A DNA stretch of 64,000 nucleotides from Antitrichia curtipendula (Eukaryota > Streptophyta > Bryopsida > Hypnales > Leucodontaceae). Where the stretch lies: assembly GCA_951230915.1 (NCBI GenBank), contig OX579641.1:4464001-4528000 (forward strand). Reading direction: 5' to 3'. Positions 48,400 to 60,126 of the stretch are shown here, piece by piece (within the stretch, counting starts at the first letter, position 1; each line of letters opens with the position of its first letter). Below the pieces are notes generated by a model, which did no database searches, had not been told where the DNA came from, and saw only the letters and a program-made list of their open reading frames with translations. Position numbers and translations under genes: made by a program.

Positions 48400-49340
48400 A
48401 TTGGTTGGAAATGGGTCGTCTGCCATACTGAGGTCAGATTGCAGCAGCAGCAGCAAGCAGTCAGCCAGTTGCCGTGTCTTGTCCTTTCGGTAATAATAAC
48501 AATTTCATCATAATAACAAGTTCGGTTCAGACTTTCAGTTCCTTTTTCCTCTTTTCCCCTCTGCCTTCAATTTTCCCTGCAGGCTGCGTTCGCCAGAGAC
48601 ATGGATCATGTGGCTGTGGCATTAATCAGCTGAAGATAACAGGATTGATGAAGCTCGCTCGCCTTCCTCTTCGCTTACAATTTAAGTGTTCAGGATCTTC
48701 TTCGTCCTGGTGTCCAGATTCTGGATAAGCTCCAACTCCCCAAGCACACCAACAACCCAACTCTTCAAGTTGCGGCAAGCGGCAACCGATTTCCAGGATG
48801 GTTTTGTCAGAGCTCTCCATCAGTTGCTGTTTCTTCAAATTCCGTCAACTGAACTGATCCACTCAGACGACGCCCCCTGGAACGGAAGGGAAGGGATAAG
48901 TAGGTTAAGCGTAATCCGATCCGAGATTGAGAATCCAGAAGGTTGATCTCTGCCCACGGCAGGACGGACACACACACACACACACACAACTGATGAAATG
49001 AAATGAGGGAGTTCAATGAATGACGCAGTTATGAACTGGTGCCACGGTCAAAATTAGTTTTCAAAAGCTGTTTTTTTAAGTTAGTTTTTTTAGTTTTTCC
49101 AACTTGTAAAAAACTTCCCAAATTGAAGCCCGTGCCCTCCTCCTCGTCGAGGGCTTTTGGGTGGTACCAAGAATGCAAGTGGGGGATGCACGGTTCCGGA
49201 GATCTCACCGTAACAGAACAAAACAAAAAACAAAATAGACTAACTTAAAAGGTATGGACGTTGTGATAGGTGTGTATTTCACGTTTGGGGATAGTGGTGG
49301 AGTTAGTATAATGAATTTGGTCTATAGTTGTGTACCTATA
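48400..49340. other. Unassigned GC-richer island with an AC microsatellite
   Basis: A CAG-rich run lies at about 48440, followed by a coding-like patch (48600-48950) in which all three plus frames stay open for 60-86 codons without a recognised family. (AC)n lies at 48967-48988. It could be a gene relic or an unknown transcript. Confidence 0.3.
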
Positions 49341-49688
49341 AGGTAGTGAGTTCTTGGAGCGACTTTTTGAAATGGGTGGATTGCATTTAGGGAGGAGGGG
49401 GGGGGGGGGGGGGGAGGAGGGAGGAGTTAAGCTCGTTCAGTTAGAAACAATTTTTAGTCAATTTTGGGAGGAAGGGAAAGGTGGAATTGGGATTAAATTC
49501 AAGTTGTTTCATGTTTTTTGGACCTTTGTGGGGTTAGTTACAGATTTTTGAAGTTGAAATGCATGGGTCATTGAAAGCAACCATGACCTTTTGAATTGTA
49601 CATTGTTGGTATATTGAAGAAAGTTGAATTTTAGCTTTGTGTCAATGGTTTGCTTTTCGAGCAAGGGTGCTTTTAGAGCGCCCTACCT
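49341..49688. mobile_element. Family alpha element, 348 bp, with poly-G tract
   Basis: TA (49339-40) and TA (49689-90) flank AGGTAGTGAG and, inverted, AGGTAGGGCGCTC. Shared blocks include AAGTTGTTTCATG and TTGGTATATTGAAGAAAG. A run of about 18 G follows GGGAGGA at about 49390, an unusual expansion within the element. Confidence 0.7.
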
Positions 49689-50749
49689 TAAAATGCATTT
49701 CTAATTCAGAGTGGTTGCTTTACATGTAGGGCTAAGCCAAGAAAACCTGCCCCATGTGTAGGGAAAACAAAATATTTATTCTTAGCGTGCTATGTATTGT
49801 GGATTACTAACCTTTGGCCAGTTTGGGATTATTAAGAATGGAAGGATTTTCCAGTTACAAATTTTCTAATGTGTCTGAGGTATGTCATTTGGCATCATGC
49901 CATCCATGCAAGGATCGCAGGAGGAGGAGCCTAACCTCAAAACATTATAGCACACACACTAAAAACTACAAAGAGGAGCTTGAAGAGTAGTTTCAGTTCA
50001 ATTTTGGAATTCAAGGACTTTTGGGGGCTCTAAAGGACTCTATCTTCCTAAGTGGAAGTTAGCCCTTACTCTCACTACCAATCTCACCCCTTTTTGCTTG
50101 GAATGTTAGTTGAGTCTCTTGTTTTTATTCTTCTATTTTTTTTGCACTTTAATTTGATAGTTGCTTCTTGGCCCCAAAACAAAGAATAATAACAAAAAAC
50201 ATTGTAAGAGAGGCTTTATCTTTCTAGCATTTGACTTGTTTTTTGAGTGAAGTAGCTATTCAAATTTCCTTAGGATAGCTTACATTGATGCAAAGCCTCC
50301 TCATCTTTACAGTTCATAGCCTATAAACAAATTGAATGCTCTTGTTGTCCAAGAGCTTCAAAATGGTCCAACTTGACCAATGAGAGTGCTTTAAAATCTC
50401 CATTTTTCTTGGCCATGAGCCAAATGCAAAGCAATCCTAAAATTCCTGGCTAACAACATTTGAACTCTCCCAACTTCAAACATTCCATTTGAACACTCCA
50501 TTTCCATAATCAACTTGTACTTACGTGGAAGAATCCATTCACCAAAACCTCTAACTAACCAATAGAAAACTGTGACCCTTTATAACTTTTGCATACGATA
50601 TCCAAAATTTGCGTTCTTTGGAGCATTGGAAACTCCTTTCACTTCCCAACAAGAAAATATGAAAATTTGGTCATTCTAATAATAGTAATTAGGCACCATA
50701 GCCAAAAGTGGCGGTTTTGAAGTACCCAAATAAAGCAATTGAGCAATTA

Positions 50750-51035
50750 AAGTAGTGTGCTCTAACGTAACCAGTGATAGACGGAGATACATTTTGCTTT
50801 CTTCAATGTACCAACAATGTACATCTTAGGATTTGCTTTTAGTGACCATTGAGTTTTCAACTTCAAAAATTCATAACTAATTCCACGGAGGTCCAAAAAA
50901 CATGAAACGACTTGGGTTCGATGCCAATTCCATTTCCCTTCTTACCAGAATTCACTGAATTTCTTTTTCAAGGAGTTTAGCCTCCCCCCAAATGCAATCA
51001 GCTGTTAAAAGGTTGCTTTTAAGAGCAGGCTACCT
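50750..51035. mobile_element. Family alpha element, about 286 bp
   Basis: Left end AAGTAGTGTGCTCTAA after TA; right end inverted AAGGTAGCCTGCTCTTAAAA. The interior has TTGCTTTCTTCAATGTACCA and CATGAAACGACTTGGG. The right TA is changed to TC. Confidence 0.65.
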
Positions 51036-51059
51036 TCACTCATATCGCCTGGTGAGCAC

Positions 51060-52080
51060 TAAAGCAACCCACGAGAGTGACAGGGCGGTAACCAAGAGCC
51101 CCACGAGGCGAGTGTGATGAGAAGCCCCTGCCAGTGTAAATCAGGTCCAGGCCACGACGGAAACGGGGATTGAGCCTGCCTGCAAGTGTGAGTTGCACCG
51201 AAATCGAATCTGGCTGCCAATATTGATTGATTCCCACATCGTGGGACTGAGGAATCCTTTTCGAATCTCCGCATATAGTAAAGCTTAATCCAAGTGTAGG
51301 TATGCCGTGCGTGGGATTCCATTCCCAACCCACTTGATGGAATTGGGGTTTAAAAATGAGAGAGACAGGAATGCGATCTATCTGGTACGGGATCACCGTA
51401 TCTGGGAGCGGCTCCCCTCTCCATTTAGCATTCGAGAATGAGAATGTTGGAAGCCGTTCTGGACTAACGTACGTTTACCCCCCCGCCTCTTCGATCAGCG
51501 GCGTCCGGACTCCGGAGTTGCCATGCGTTTCGATCGTCAGGTTCTCACATCCGAGGTTGAATGCAATTGCTCGCTAAGTTCCGTCTGTTTCAGAAGAAGA
51601 CAACATCCCAAATTCTATTGTCAGTATCCCTGCTGCAAGTGTTGGTTGGTTGGTTGCACCGAAATAGAATATTGCTGCAAATACGTACACCCACATCGTG
51701 GGACTCGAATCTCCTCATATAAGTAAAGCTTCATTACTATATCCATGCCAAGTGTTTGCGAAGGATTCCTTTCCAAGTTTCCAACCGGACGTTTGATGGT
51801 TAAAAACTGAATTGACGGAGAGAGAGAGGAATTCATCGATCCGATAAGGCCGGATTCATCGATCTGGGAGCTCCCTCGATCAATTTAGGGCTGCAGGCAT
51901 TTGAGAATGATCGAGAGAATGTTGGACTGTCCAGACTCAACTGAAACTCTTTCCGTTGATCAGCGAGTTGCCTGCCACTTGCCTTCGTCAAGTTCCTCAT
52001 CGTCAGAGATTGACTGAAATTGCACGCTAAGTGAGGTTTCAGAAGAAGACAAATGCAAATGGTTGGTTGTCAGCCGTGTA
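51060..52080. other. Unassigned island with a diverged ~460-bp tandem duplication
   Basis: About 51190-51480 recurs at about 51645-51935. Shared blocks are GTTGCACCGAAAT, GCTGCAAAT/GCTGCCAAT, CCCACATCGTGGGACT, CGAATCTCC.CATATA.GTAAAGCTT, ATCTGGGAGC and TTGAGAATG. TTCCCACATCG (51231-41) followed 32 bp later by TATAG resembles the plant snRNA promoter (USE plus TATA). However, no known snRNA sequence follows, and the second copy (51688-98, TATAA at 51718) has shorter spacing. No protein was recognised. Confidence 0.4.
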
Positions 52081-52091
52081 TTCTGACTTCT

Positions 52092-52274
52092 GAGCCTCCA
52101 TTTCTGCAGGGTTTTTTTTTTTCTTTCCACTAATAAATAGACATTCAGTATTCTGAGCCTCCATTTCTGCAGTTTTTTTCTTCTTTCCACTAATAAATAG
52201 ACATTGAGTATTCTGAGCCTCCATTTCTGCAGTTTTTTTCCTCTTTTCACTAATAAATAGGCATTCAGTATTCT
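52092..52274 (-). repeat. Tandem repeat, 3 x 60 bp
   Basis: Units start GAGCCTCCATTTCTGCAG at 52092, 52155 and 52215, then a T/C run, CACTAATAAATAGRCATT and GTATTCT. They stay open on the minus strand, giving an artefactual repetitive frame. Confidence 0.9.
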
Positions 52275-52429
52275 GACTTTGAAATTGGAGGAACTTCCGG
52301 TTTTAATAAGTTATCTCTCTACACACACACACACTGACTGCAGAGTGCAGACTGCACAGGATAAGCTTAAGTGTATCGAGACTGACTGATTTTGTTTCTA
52401 GATTCTTAGACTGTGGACTGTGGAATAGG

Positions 52430-52750
52430 GATTCCGTTGGGGAAGAAGTCGCCCACCCAAGAGCTGAAACTGTATTTGGGGGAGGTGAAACTTCTTGAAA
52501 TCAATTTTTAGTAAAAAAATTCGCTTGAAAGACAAGTGGAATTGGCATCTAACCCAAGTCATTTCATGTTTTTTGAAGCTTTGTGGAATTAGTTATGAAA
52601 TTTTGAAGTTGAAAAAGGCACAGGGCTGTGAAATCGCCCACTTCCTCAAATGTACATTTTTTGTACATTGCTGAAAGCTACCAAAAGGCAATGTGTACAC
52701 TTGAGGCCAAGTGGGTGATTTTAGAGCCCGTGGGCTTTTAGAAACTTAAT
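52430..52750. mobile_element. Family alpha element with decayed ends
   Basis: The interior matches the copy at 43331: AAGAGCTGAA, GGCATCTAACCCAAGTC, TTTTTTGAAGCTTTGTGGAA and TTGTACATTGCTGAAAGC. Inner arms CACTTCCTCAAATGTACA and its partner near 52700 fold back. No intact TA-flanked terminus is seen. Confidence 0.55.
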
Positions 52751-53127
52751 AAGTTAGAAGAAGATAACAATGTTTCGGGGGGAGAATTGTAGGTGAGTTT
52801 GTTGTTAAGTATTGGTGGAATTGAAAATGAAATCGGTTGCAATTTGAAAACATTGGAAGAAAAATAGGTGAAAAAATCTAGTGAAATTTCCATTCAAAAG
52901 AAAAAATAAAGAAAATTGGTTCAATATGGGAATTGGAGAAAAATAGTTGGTGAAACTAAAAAAAACATCACAAATGATGGAGGAGAAGCACCCAAAATTG
53001 TCACTTTGGGGGGCCTTACTAGAAAGATGGTTTAAATGATGGGTTACTTTTTGTAAGAATGATAGCCTCCTCGAGAGGAAATCAGTTGAAGTTGTCATAC
53101 TCACACTGAGAAATCTGAGTGGAATAG

Positions 53128-54017
53128 CACTCCAACGTCCAATTTTTGAACAATGATTAAATTCATATCCTTATTTCTTTTTTGTTGCTGCTTGGATGAA
53201 AATCATTCTAAATTGTGGAGATACTTTATCAAATTCTTGTCCTATTTATTGGTTGGACTTGGTGTTATTAGAGTACATATTTTTCTAAAATTACAAATGT
53301 GGAAAATTAGATGATTTTTGGGGGTCTGGAGGGCCGTTTCAGGCATGTTCCCGATGTTGTTCTCCCGGTAGTAAGAGAATGGTCGAGCCGTCATAAAAAA
53401 AATTTGAAAAAGAAAAAAAAAATCTTAAAATTTTAGAATTTTTAAATGAAAAAACAAGATGAACAAATTTTTTTTTATAATTTTTATAGTTTTTTTAAAT
53501 ATGACATGGCAATCACTTTGCCATGTCATGCAACTACTATGGTGTAGTTCCAGAGAGTTCTGAAGTCTGGGAACCTTGGAGAACTTGCAGTCCTCCATAG
53601 GGGCTGAAAAACATATAATGGTATGTCAAATGGGTGACCAAGCCAAAATTGCATTGACTCTAGTTCAAAACAGGATTTGCAAAAATAAGGTCATAGATGT
53701 GAAGAACCAAAAACATTCAAAAAAATCACCATGCCAAGAGAACCTCCTTTCAAATCCATTCCAACAAGTTTTACACCCAAAAATGATAATATTTTGTTTA
53801 TAGTTGAATTTTGAAGGTATTAAAAAACTTTCCTTTCAAAATTCGTAAAAAAAATATTGGTGATAGCATTTGTGAATCTAATTGTACAAATGGAATCTAA
53901 AACTCAAAATCTACAACTTTCTTTTGTATAACAATTCCAAACTATTCTTTCAAATGGTACTTTATAAATTATTTTTCCAAATTGTCAATTATAAGACTTT
54001 GGACATCTAGGGATTAA
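53128..54017 (+). mobile_element. Family beta element carrying a nested gamma insertion
   Basis: The left part starts in CACTCCAACGTCC (terminal bases lost). The right end, inverted from 54013, is TCCCTAGATGTCCAAAG, followed by TTAA (54014-17). It is homologous to the element at 47808 on both sides of the gamma insertion at 53306-53620. Confidence 0.65.
53306..53620 (+). mobile_element. Family gamma element, copy 3, nested in a beta element
   Basis: It starts ATTAGATGATTTTTGGGGG and ends GGGGCTGAAAAACATATAAT, with the hairpin GACATGGCAA..TTGCCATGTC at about 53503-53528. The related element at 47.8 kb has GTGGAAGTATGTC with no insertion at the corresponding point, so both boundaries are set by comparison. 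Confidence 0.75.
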
Positions 54018-54746
54018 ATGATTACATTTCAAGTCTCTCTACTTTATACTCCCCATCCACGTATGATGTAAGGTGGGTACCAATGATCGGGAAAAAACGG
54101 CAGCTAGTTCAAAATTAGCTGGAGGAATTTGGAAAAAACCTACTTGCAACTTGAAATCATCGGCAAAAAAACGGTGAAAAAATCTATAAAATTTATATTT
54201 TCAGAAAAAAAAAAAAAAATAGAGAAAATAACCGGGCTGAATTCTTCAAAAATCGGTTCAATGTGAGAATTGAAGGAAATTAACCGGTAAAACTCAAAAA
54301 GTTCCCCAAACACTGGTGGGTACCCCTCAAACCGCCACTTTTTGCTACGGTGCCTTGTTATTATTATTAGACTCATCAAATTTTCGTATTTTTCTCATTG
54401 GCAAGCGAAAGGAGGTTCCCATGTTATCTTTTGAACCACGATTGGATATTTTTGGGAGGTTTGATGGGTTACCCATTTGCCAAGTGTCGGCACCATCGGA
54501 GAGCTAATTATCAATTGGGCAGTGACCGGGTTCCAGTCTGCACTCTGCACTCAGTGTTGGCTTGTCGACTACTCAGGCTTTGAATTGACGAACGGACAGA
54601 CGGAAGGCATAAATTGAACTTAAGTTCCGTACTGACAAAAGTAACCGTAGTTAAGTTAGATCGTGCAGTGGATGTTGGAATGTTGGTGTAAGGTACATTC
54701 CGTGATCGTCGTTGCAGTCGCAGTTGGGAAAAAAAGGGACCGGATA
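54018..54746. other. Unassigned intergenic stretch
   Basis: It is AT-rich, then GC-richer from 54470 to 54740. Short frames on both strands are not family-like. Confidence 0.3.
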
Positions 54747-55152
54747 AGGTAGAACTACCCATTACCACCCTGATTCGCAATCTAACTATATTGGGGCCAA
54801 CTCTAGGAAAGACACATATTTTCAGAGGTGTGCTTTTGTTTCAGGAGTCAAACCCAAGTGGAATTATAATTTTTTGATAAAAATTGTAATTTCTGTGAAT
54901 TTCTGAAGTAAAATTGCACAACCGCTACTAGACTGGATTCATAAACGTCCTCTTACAACTCAATACCGCTTTCCAATGTATCTAATAGCACTTGGAGATC
55001 CACCAATCAGTAAATGACACGTTATCTTTTAATAGCATTAATAAACTATTGTTGTCAGAATCTGAAGCGGATTTGCATGTTTTTCTAACGGAATTGGGAC
55101 AAAGCTGTAGACGACGGATTTGAATCACTGACGGAATTAGGTAGTTCTACCT
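54747..55152. mobile_element. Family alpha element, 406 bp, perfect 13-bp TIRs
   Basis: TA (54745-46) and TA (55153-54) flank AGGTAGAACTACC and its inverted copy. The terminus is itself palindromic (GGTAGAACTACC). Interior blocks ACCCAAGTGGAATT and GTGAATTTCTGAAGT are family-like. Confidence 0.75.
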
Positions 55153-55154
55153 TA

Positions 55155-57230
55155 ATGGGTATGCATATACAGCTATGCGATAGCAAGCTGGAAAGAGAAG
55201 AAAAAAAGACTTTGCATGAGCATGTCCCCCCAAGTAGGTGTCGGATTTTCAACTTGAATATAGAAGTGGTGAAAAATGAGATGTCATGAAAATTCAAAAT
55301 TGTCTATCGTCATCAACATTAGACTCCCTCAAAGGATCTTCCGGTTGCACAAAATGTTTGGGATTATGGCTGAAAATAACAATATTAAAACCCTTATCTA
55401 AGTATTTCAAGAATTTTTTTATCCATTCATTGAATCTTCAAGAACAAAAATGACCATTTTTGAGCAACTGAAAAGATCATTTTGGGACAAAAACATTATT
55501 TTGGAGAACTCAAAGATTATTTTGGGAAGAAGTGAGTAGAGGTATGAGCCCTTGAGGCCTTATTCAAAGCATTCAAAATTGTGTTTCAAGATTGTCCTCT
55601 CAACAACAAGTTTAAGAATTTAGAAGCCTGTGAGATCAATAGCCCCTACAATAGTCCCTACCTAAGAAAATAGAAGCAAGGTGTTGCTTGTAGCACATGA
55701 TTCTCAAGCATATTGATGGAATAAAAATTGTATCAATTTTATATATGTGATTAGTTGTGAAATAATCAAAATTTTGAAGTGTCTAACTTTGTCATTTTCT
55801 ATCTTATATGTAAGGTTGTATGTCATACTATTTGTGAAATGGGATAGTCATGAAGATTTTCTCTAAAAGCATTGTTAAAATTTTTTCATGAAGATTATAA
55901 ATTAAAAAAGATGTTATTAGAACTCTCATACATTTTATTTTAAGATTGGAGGAATATATAAGATTAAAAAAATGACACAATTGGATACAAATGTCAATTG
56001 AGTCAATTTTGAAATGAACTTAAATCATAATAATTATGCATTAGTTCATACACTAGTAGAAACATGGGTTGTGTAGACTAAGGTAATGACCTCATGTGAA
56101 GATTCATATGGCACCTTGTCTATTGCCTATTTTTTTAGTAGTCTATATTCTTTAGTCTAAACACCCCTTGAATCTATTAGTGATATATCATATGGTAGAA
56201 TTGCATATTATATCCATCTTAATATAGATTTTATATACTTGTCATATCCAATTACTCCAATCACAGCCTAATCTTGACACATATGTAAATGGACTGCGTT
56301 TAACTTTGTAGTAAAAGGTTCCTCATTATACTTTGTATTCCCTTTGTCACAAAATGATATTCTTGTTGCATGTTGTGATGTTCCGGATTGGTCAAATTTG
56401 GCTTGTGATTGTTATGTAGGACCGGCAAAGTAGCTTCAAGCGGTAATTGCCACCTCTATCCATGCAATCATCAAGTGAAGGACAAGTGAAATGACTAAAG
56501 GGATCAATGGGAACACTATTTGTTCTTGTTTTTTGCATCTCATTGAGTGTTGCATAAGGGAAGGAGACGAATTTTTAGGTCTTTCTAGAAGGTGGTATAG
56601 AGGTTCACATATAGTCTTTGGGGCCCATACTAATTGCTCACAAAATGACGACCTCACACTCAACAATTAATTTGTAAAGGTCAAAGACTATGTTTTCACC
56701 AAAAACGCTCCAAAACTATCATTTCTAGTACAAGTACAAAAAATTTGAAAAATAAATTGTATACATGTAACCATATGATCTTGTAGTATGCTAGTTTGAG
56801 AAGATGTGGAAAAATTTTCAAAAATTTTCACCGTGTGGATTGCAAGATATTAGCGTTTGAATTGACAAAAATCCTTTTTTGGTCCTTGCAAAAATCCGGG
56901 AAGTTGCACTTCACAAGATCACATTTGTATTATAAAATGTTCAAAATGGTGGTTATTCTTTGGATTCATTCTTCAAGGCAAGTTGTCTACATGCTTGAAA
57001 TTTTTTCAATCATTTGGAATTGTACAACATATAGGAAAAAAAGAGTAAGTAGAAAGAAGTAGAGAACAGTTCAAAATACTAAATTGTCAAGAATTTAGTT
57101 ATGGAATTGAAAAATGCCAACCCCAATGGTTGTAATGTTGTAATAAACAATCTACACCCATTGGGTTTATTTATTTATTTTTCAATTCCATTGAAAATTG
57201 TGTTCAATAAAGGAATTTAAATTTTATTTT
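55155..57230. other. AT-rich intergenic stretch
   Basis: No gene was supported. CACTAGTAGAAA at 56051 resembles a CACTA terminus, but no partner end was found nearby. Confidence 0.4.
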
Positions 57231-57608
57231 AAAGTTGAGCCTCCATAACTACCTGCAAACTAAAACTCCTCATAACTTTATCACATCTCATTAATCAGGA
57301 TGGAATGATTCAAAACTTCCCACATATATGTAAATATAAAAAACCAATTTCAGATTTTTATTTTTTTTAAATTGATTTTAAAATAATTTTTTGAGTTGCC
57401 CGCTAAGCAATGAAAACTGAATATCATACAATAACTTTTTAACCATATAATCAAAAGTTATGAAAATTGTTGGGCCTTAAAAAAGCTACCCCTCGGACAC
57501 ATGTTATGTACAAAAAAAAAATTTAAAACTAAAAATTCCGTTTGTAGTGAGTTGCCCAAAATTGCTATATTACCAAAAAAAAATGGTGTTTGGTCCATTA
57601 GGGGTTAA
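57231..57608 (+). mobile_element. Family beta element, partial copy
   Basis: Homologous to 32481-32866 (CATAACT, GAATGATTCAAAACTTCC, AATAACTTTTTAACCATA, GTGAGTTGCCCAAAAT). The right end TTGGTCCATTAGGGG is followed by TTAA (57605-08). The left terminus is decayed. Confidence 0.65.
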
Positions 57609-57779
57609 GTGCCCATTGGTACTCCTTGAAAATGCCTCCCTAGTAAATTCTGCTTTCCAGTTTCAGAAATTACACTTTGAAAAGGGCTTTGAAACACAAA
57701 GTATCAACACGATAGAATTGCACCAAACTTGATTAACAACTCGAAATGGGTTGAAGTAACATAATTTTCAACTTTAATC

Positions 57780-58300
57780 CCCAAACTTTTTGTTCCAAGA
57801 GAGAAGATCATTTGGGGGAATGAAGGAGTTTCATATTAAAAAAAAAAAAATTGTTGTTGTTGTTGCAAGGGAGGAAACCCGGAAAGAGACCCATGCATTA
57901 TTTTGGCTTGGTAACAAGATTGGCACTTGGAATGCCTCCCTTTCTTTGTGTGGCGAGGCCTTCAAACCACGTTTTCTTTCTTGCAGCGCGGATTGGGCAT
58001 CATCATATCCGGTATGCATGTGTAAAAAACACTTTCGGTACGACCAGCTCACGAGTCTTTTTCTGTGACAAACTTCCACTCGGCAACTGGCAAGATGATA
58101 AGCGGAACATGAATGATGCATTCGGCACTGGTGAACAGCAAGCCAGGTGTCACCTTCTTACCAATCTACTTTTGTCATCAAAGATGGGCAAGCCCAATTC
58201 CTGCAAGAGGGAAAGCGTCTGTAGCGAAGATGAAAAATTACCAAGAATTGTTGTCAAAACAAAACACATACATTACCAAGAATGATTGCAATTGGATATC
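57780..58300. other. Unassigned GC-richer island
   Basis: Several frames stay open (e.g. 57851-58285 on plus, 144 codons; 57831-58121 on minus), but none shows a known domain, and an A/T-rich tract with TTG repeats lies at the left. It may be a relic of a gene or an unannotated transcript. Confidence 0.25.
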
Positions 58301-58469
58301 ATAAATTCAACAAAATTTGTGTTTTGTTTAACTTAAAATTATTGTCAACACCAGAATGTGGTGCCTTGGGCATAAATGGTCGCTTTAAGAGTAGACATAG
58401 TTCTAACCCTTGAATGACGAGTTGGTCACCGTGGAAGTCATCTGTTTTGGAACCATGTAAATTGTTGGT

Positions 58470-58860
58470 TTAACCCTAAAGGACCAAGCTGTGTTTTTTG
58501 GCAACATAGCGATTTTGGGCAGCTCACCACGGATAAAGAATTTATTATTTTTCTTTGAAATTTTCACAAAACATGTGCTCGAGGAGTAGCTTTTCAGTCC
58601 AACAACTTTCATAACTTTTGACTACACAGTTAAAAAGTTATTGCATAAAATGTAGTTTTCTTTGAACTCTGGGCAGCCCGGGCAATATCAAAAACTTCTT
58701 TAAAAATCACTTTTTTTTGGAATTGAAATTTGAAATTGGTTCTTTAAATTTATATGTACATGGAGAGTACATTGAATCATTCCATTCTAATTTGTAAGAT
58801 GAAAGTTATGAGGTTTTTAAGTTTGGGGATAGGTATGTAAACTTTGAAAACCATACCTAC
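58470..58860 (-). mobile_element. Family beta element, inverted copy
   Basis: TTAA (58470-73) is followed by CCCTAAAGGACCAAGCTGTG. The body is the inverse of 32481-32866 (GGGCAGCTCACCACGG, CATAACTTTTGACTACA, GAATCATTCCATTCTAAT). The far end is not resolved. The sequence left of the insertion matches about 60130-60195, where the site is empty. Confidence 0.7.
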
Positions 58861-59159
58861 CTAGGGGAGTTCTTGCACAATAGTTTGACCTCCTATGAGT
58901 GCTCTTGTTTTTTTTAAGCAAAAGGTTTATTTTCTGGGTCACCAATCCGTCTTCTTAGGATTAACCCTAGATGGACGCCACAACCCTTTTTTTATAGGCA
59001 CTCCATCAAATATAATTCAATTTTGGATCAATCGGTGCATTCTCTCACTTACTACAAAAATAAAGAAAGCCATCCATTGCATACATTGTATCCTCAGCTC
59101 ATTACTTTTGGGTTAATTTTCTTGCCATCTAAATTGAAAACTAATATTCTTGAAATCTA

Positions 59160-60126
59160 AGGTAGTTTGTTCTAAAAGTGCCCATGATCTAAAATCAATC
59201 ATGGCACAAAGAGTACGTTTTTCTTTCCTCAATGTACCAACAATGTACATTTTAGGAGGTGGTTGCATTCAGTGACCAATGTGTTTAACTTCAAAAATTT
59301 GTAACTAATTCCACGAAGGTCCAAAAAATATGAAATAACTTGGATGAGATGAAAATTCCATTTTGTCTATACTAAAATTTATTGAATTTATTTTTTACTG
59401 AGTTTAGCTTCCCCAAAGGCAAATAATCATCTCTTAAATGGTCGCTTTAATCCCTAATTGCCCAAGGCCTTTTTGAACTTCTAGTAACTTGCCCTAAGTT
59501 GAACAAAAAAATATATTTTGATAAGTTGTATCAATTTTTATATATTTATAATTATACCAATTTAAACTAGATATGTGAGAGATTACATAAGGAAAAAAAC
59601 ACCCACTAATATCACTTATGGATTGATGATTATAATGTTTGATCATGAGGGTGTTAAAATTGCAAAAGTGATTTGAAGTCTTTCAATCTTCTTTTTACAT
59701 GTCAAATCTAAAAAGTTGGCCACCACAAAAATATGAGGATAAAGGGCCCAACATGCATAATCTTAATCAATTTATGGTTTCTCAAAATCTACTCTACAAT
59801 TTTTTTAAATGAATTTCTTGTATGATATTTTCTCCAAGATCTAGTGTATTTGAGACCCATTTCTAAGAGCCCTCAACACTACGAAAAGTCAAGATTGCAA
59901 TGGATACCCCTGCACAAAATCTTGAAAAGAAAAATCATAATCAATCATTTTCAAAATCAAATTTTTGATGCTAAAACTAGACTTCAAAAATAAACAAACA
60001 AAAAATATTAACTACTAAAAATAGCAACTTGATTAGGTTTTATTTAACTTTGAAGCATTGTAGACACCCAAATTTGTCAGCTCAGGCATTTAGGGGTTAA
60101 ATGGTCGCTTTACGCGCAGACTACCT
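59160..60126 (+). mobile_element. Family alpha element split by a beta element
   Basis: TA (59158-59) and TA (60127-28) flank AGGTAGTTTGTTCTAAAAG and, inverted, AGGTAGTCTGCGCGTAAAGC. Without the 646-bp insert at 59451-60096 it is about 320 bp, the usual family size. Interior blocks CTCAATGTACCAACAATGTA and ATATGAAATAACTTGG are family-like. Confidence 0.75.
59447..60100. mobile_element. Family beta element, 646 bp, nested in an alpha element
   Basis: TTAA (59447-50) and TTAA (60097-60100) flank TIRs TCCCTAATTGCCCAAGG and, inverted, CCCCTAAATGCCTGAG. It is homologous end to end with 27642-28276. The flanking host block TTAAATGGTCGCTTTA occurs on both sides. Confidence 0.8.

Noticed and set aside
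51283..51310. U2 snRNA-like CCAAGTGTAGGTAT
   Set aside because: The similarity to the U2 segment is short, the conserved U2 5' end is missing, and the duplicated copy at 51.7 kb lacks it.
51960..52250. Minus-strand frame with repeats of LQKWRLRILNVYLLVER
   Set aside because: It is produced by a 3 x 60-bp tandem repeat with a pyrimidine run and no start context or family.
56051..56062. CACTAGTAGAAA as a CACTA transposon end
   Set aside because: No inverted partner or target duplication was found within a plausible distance.
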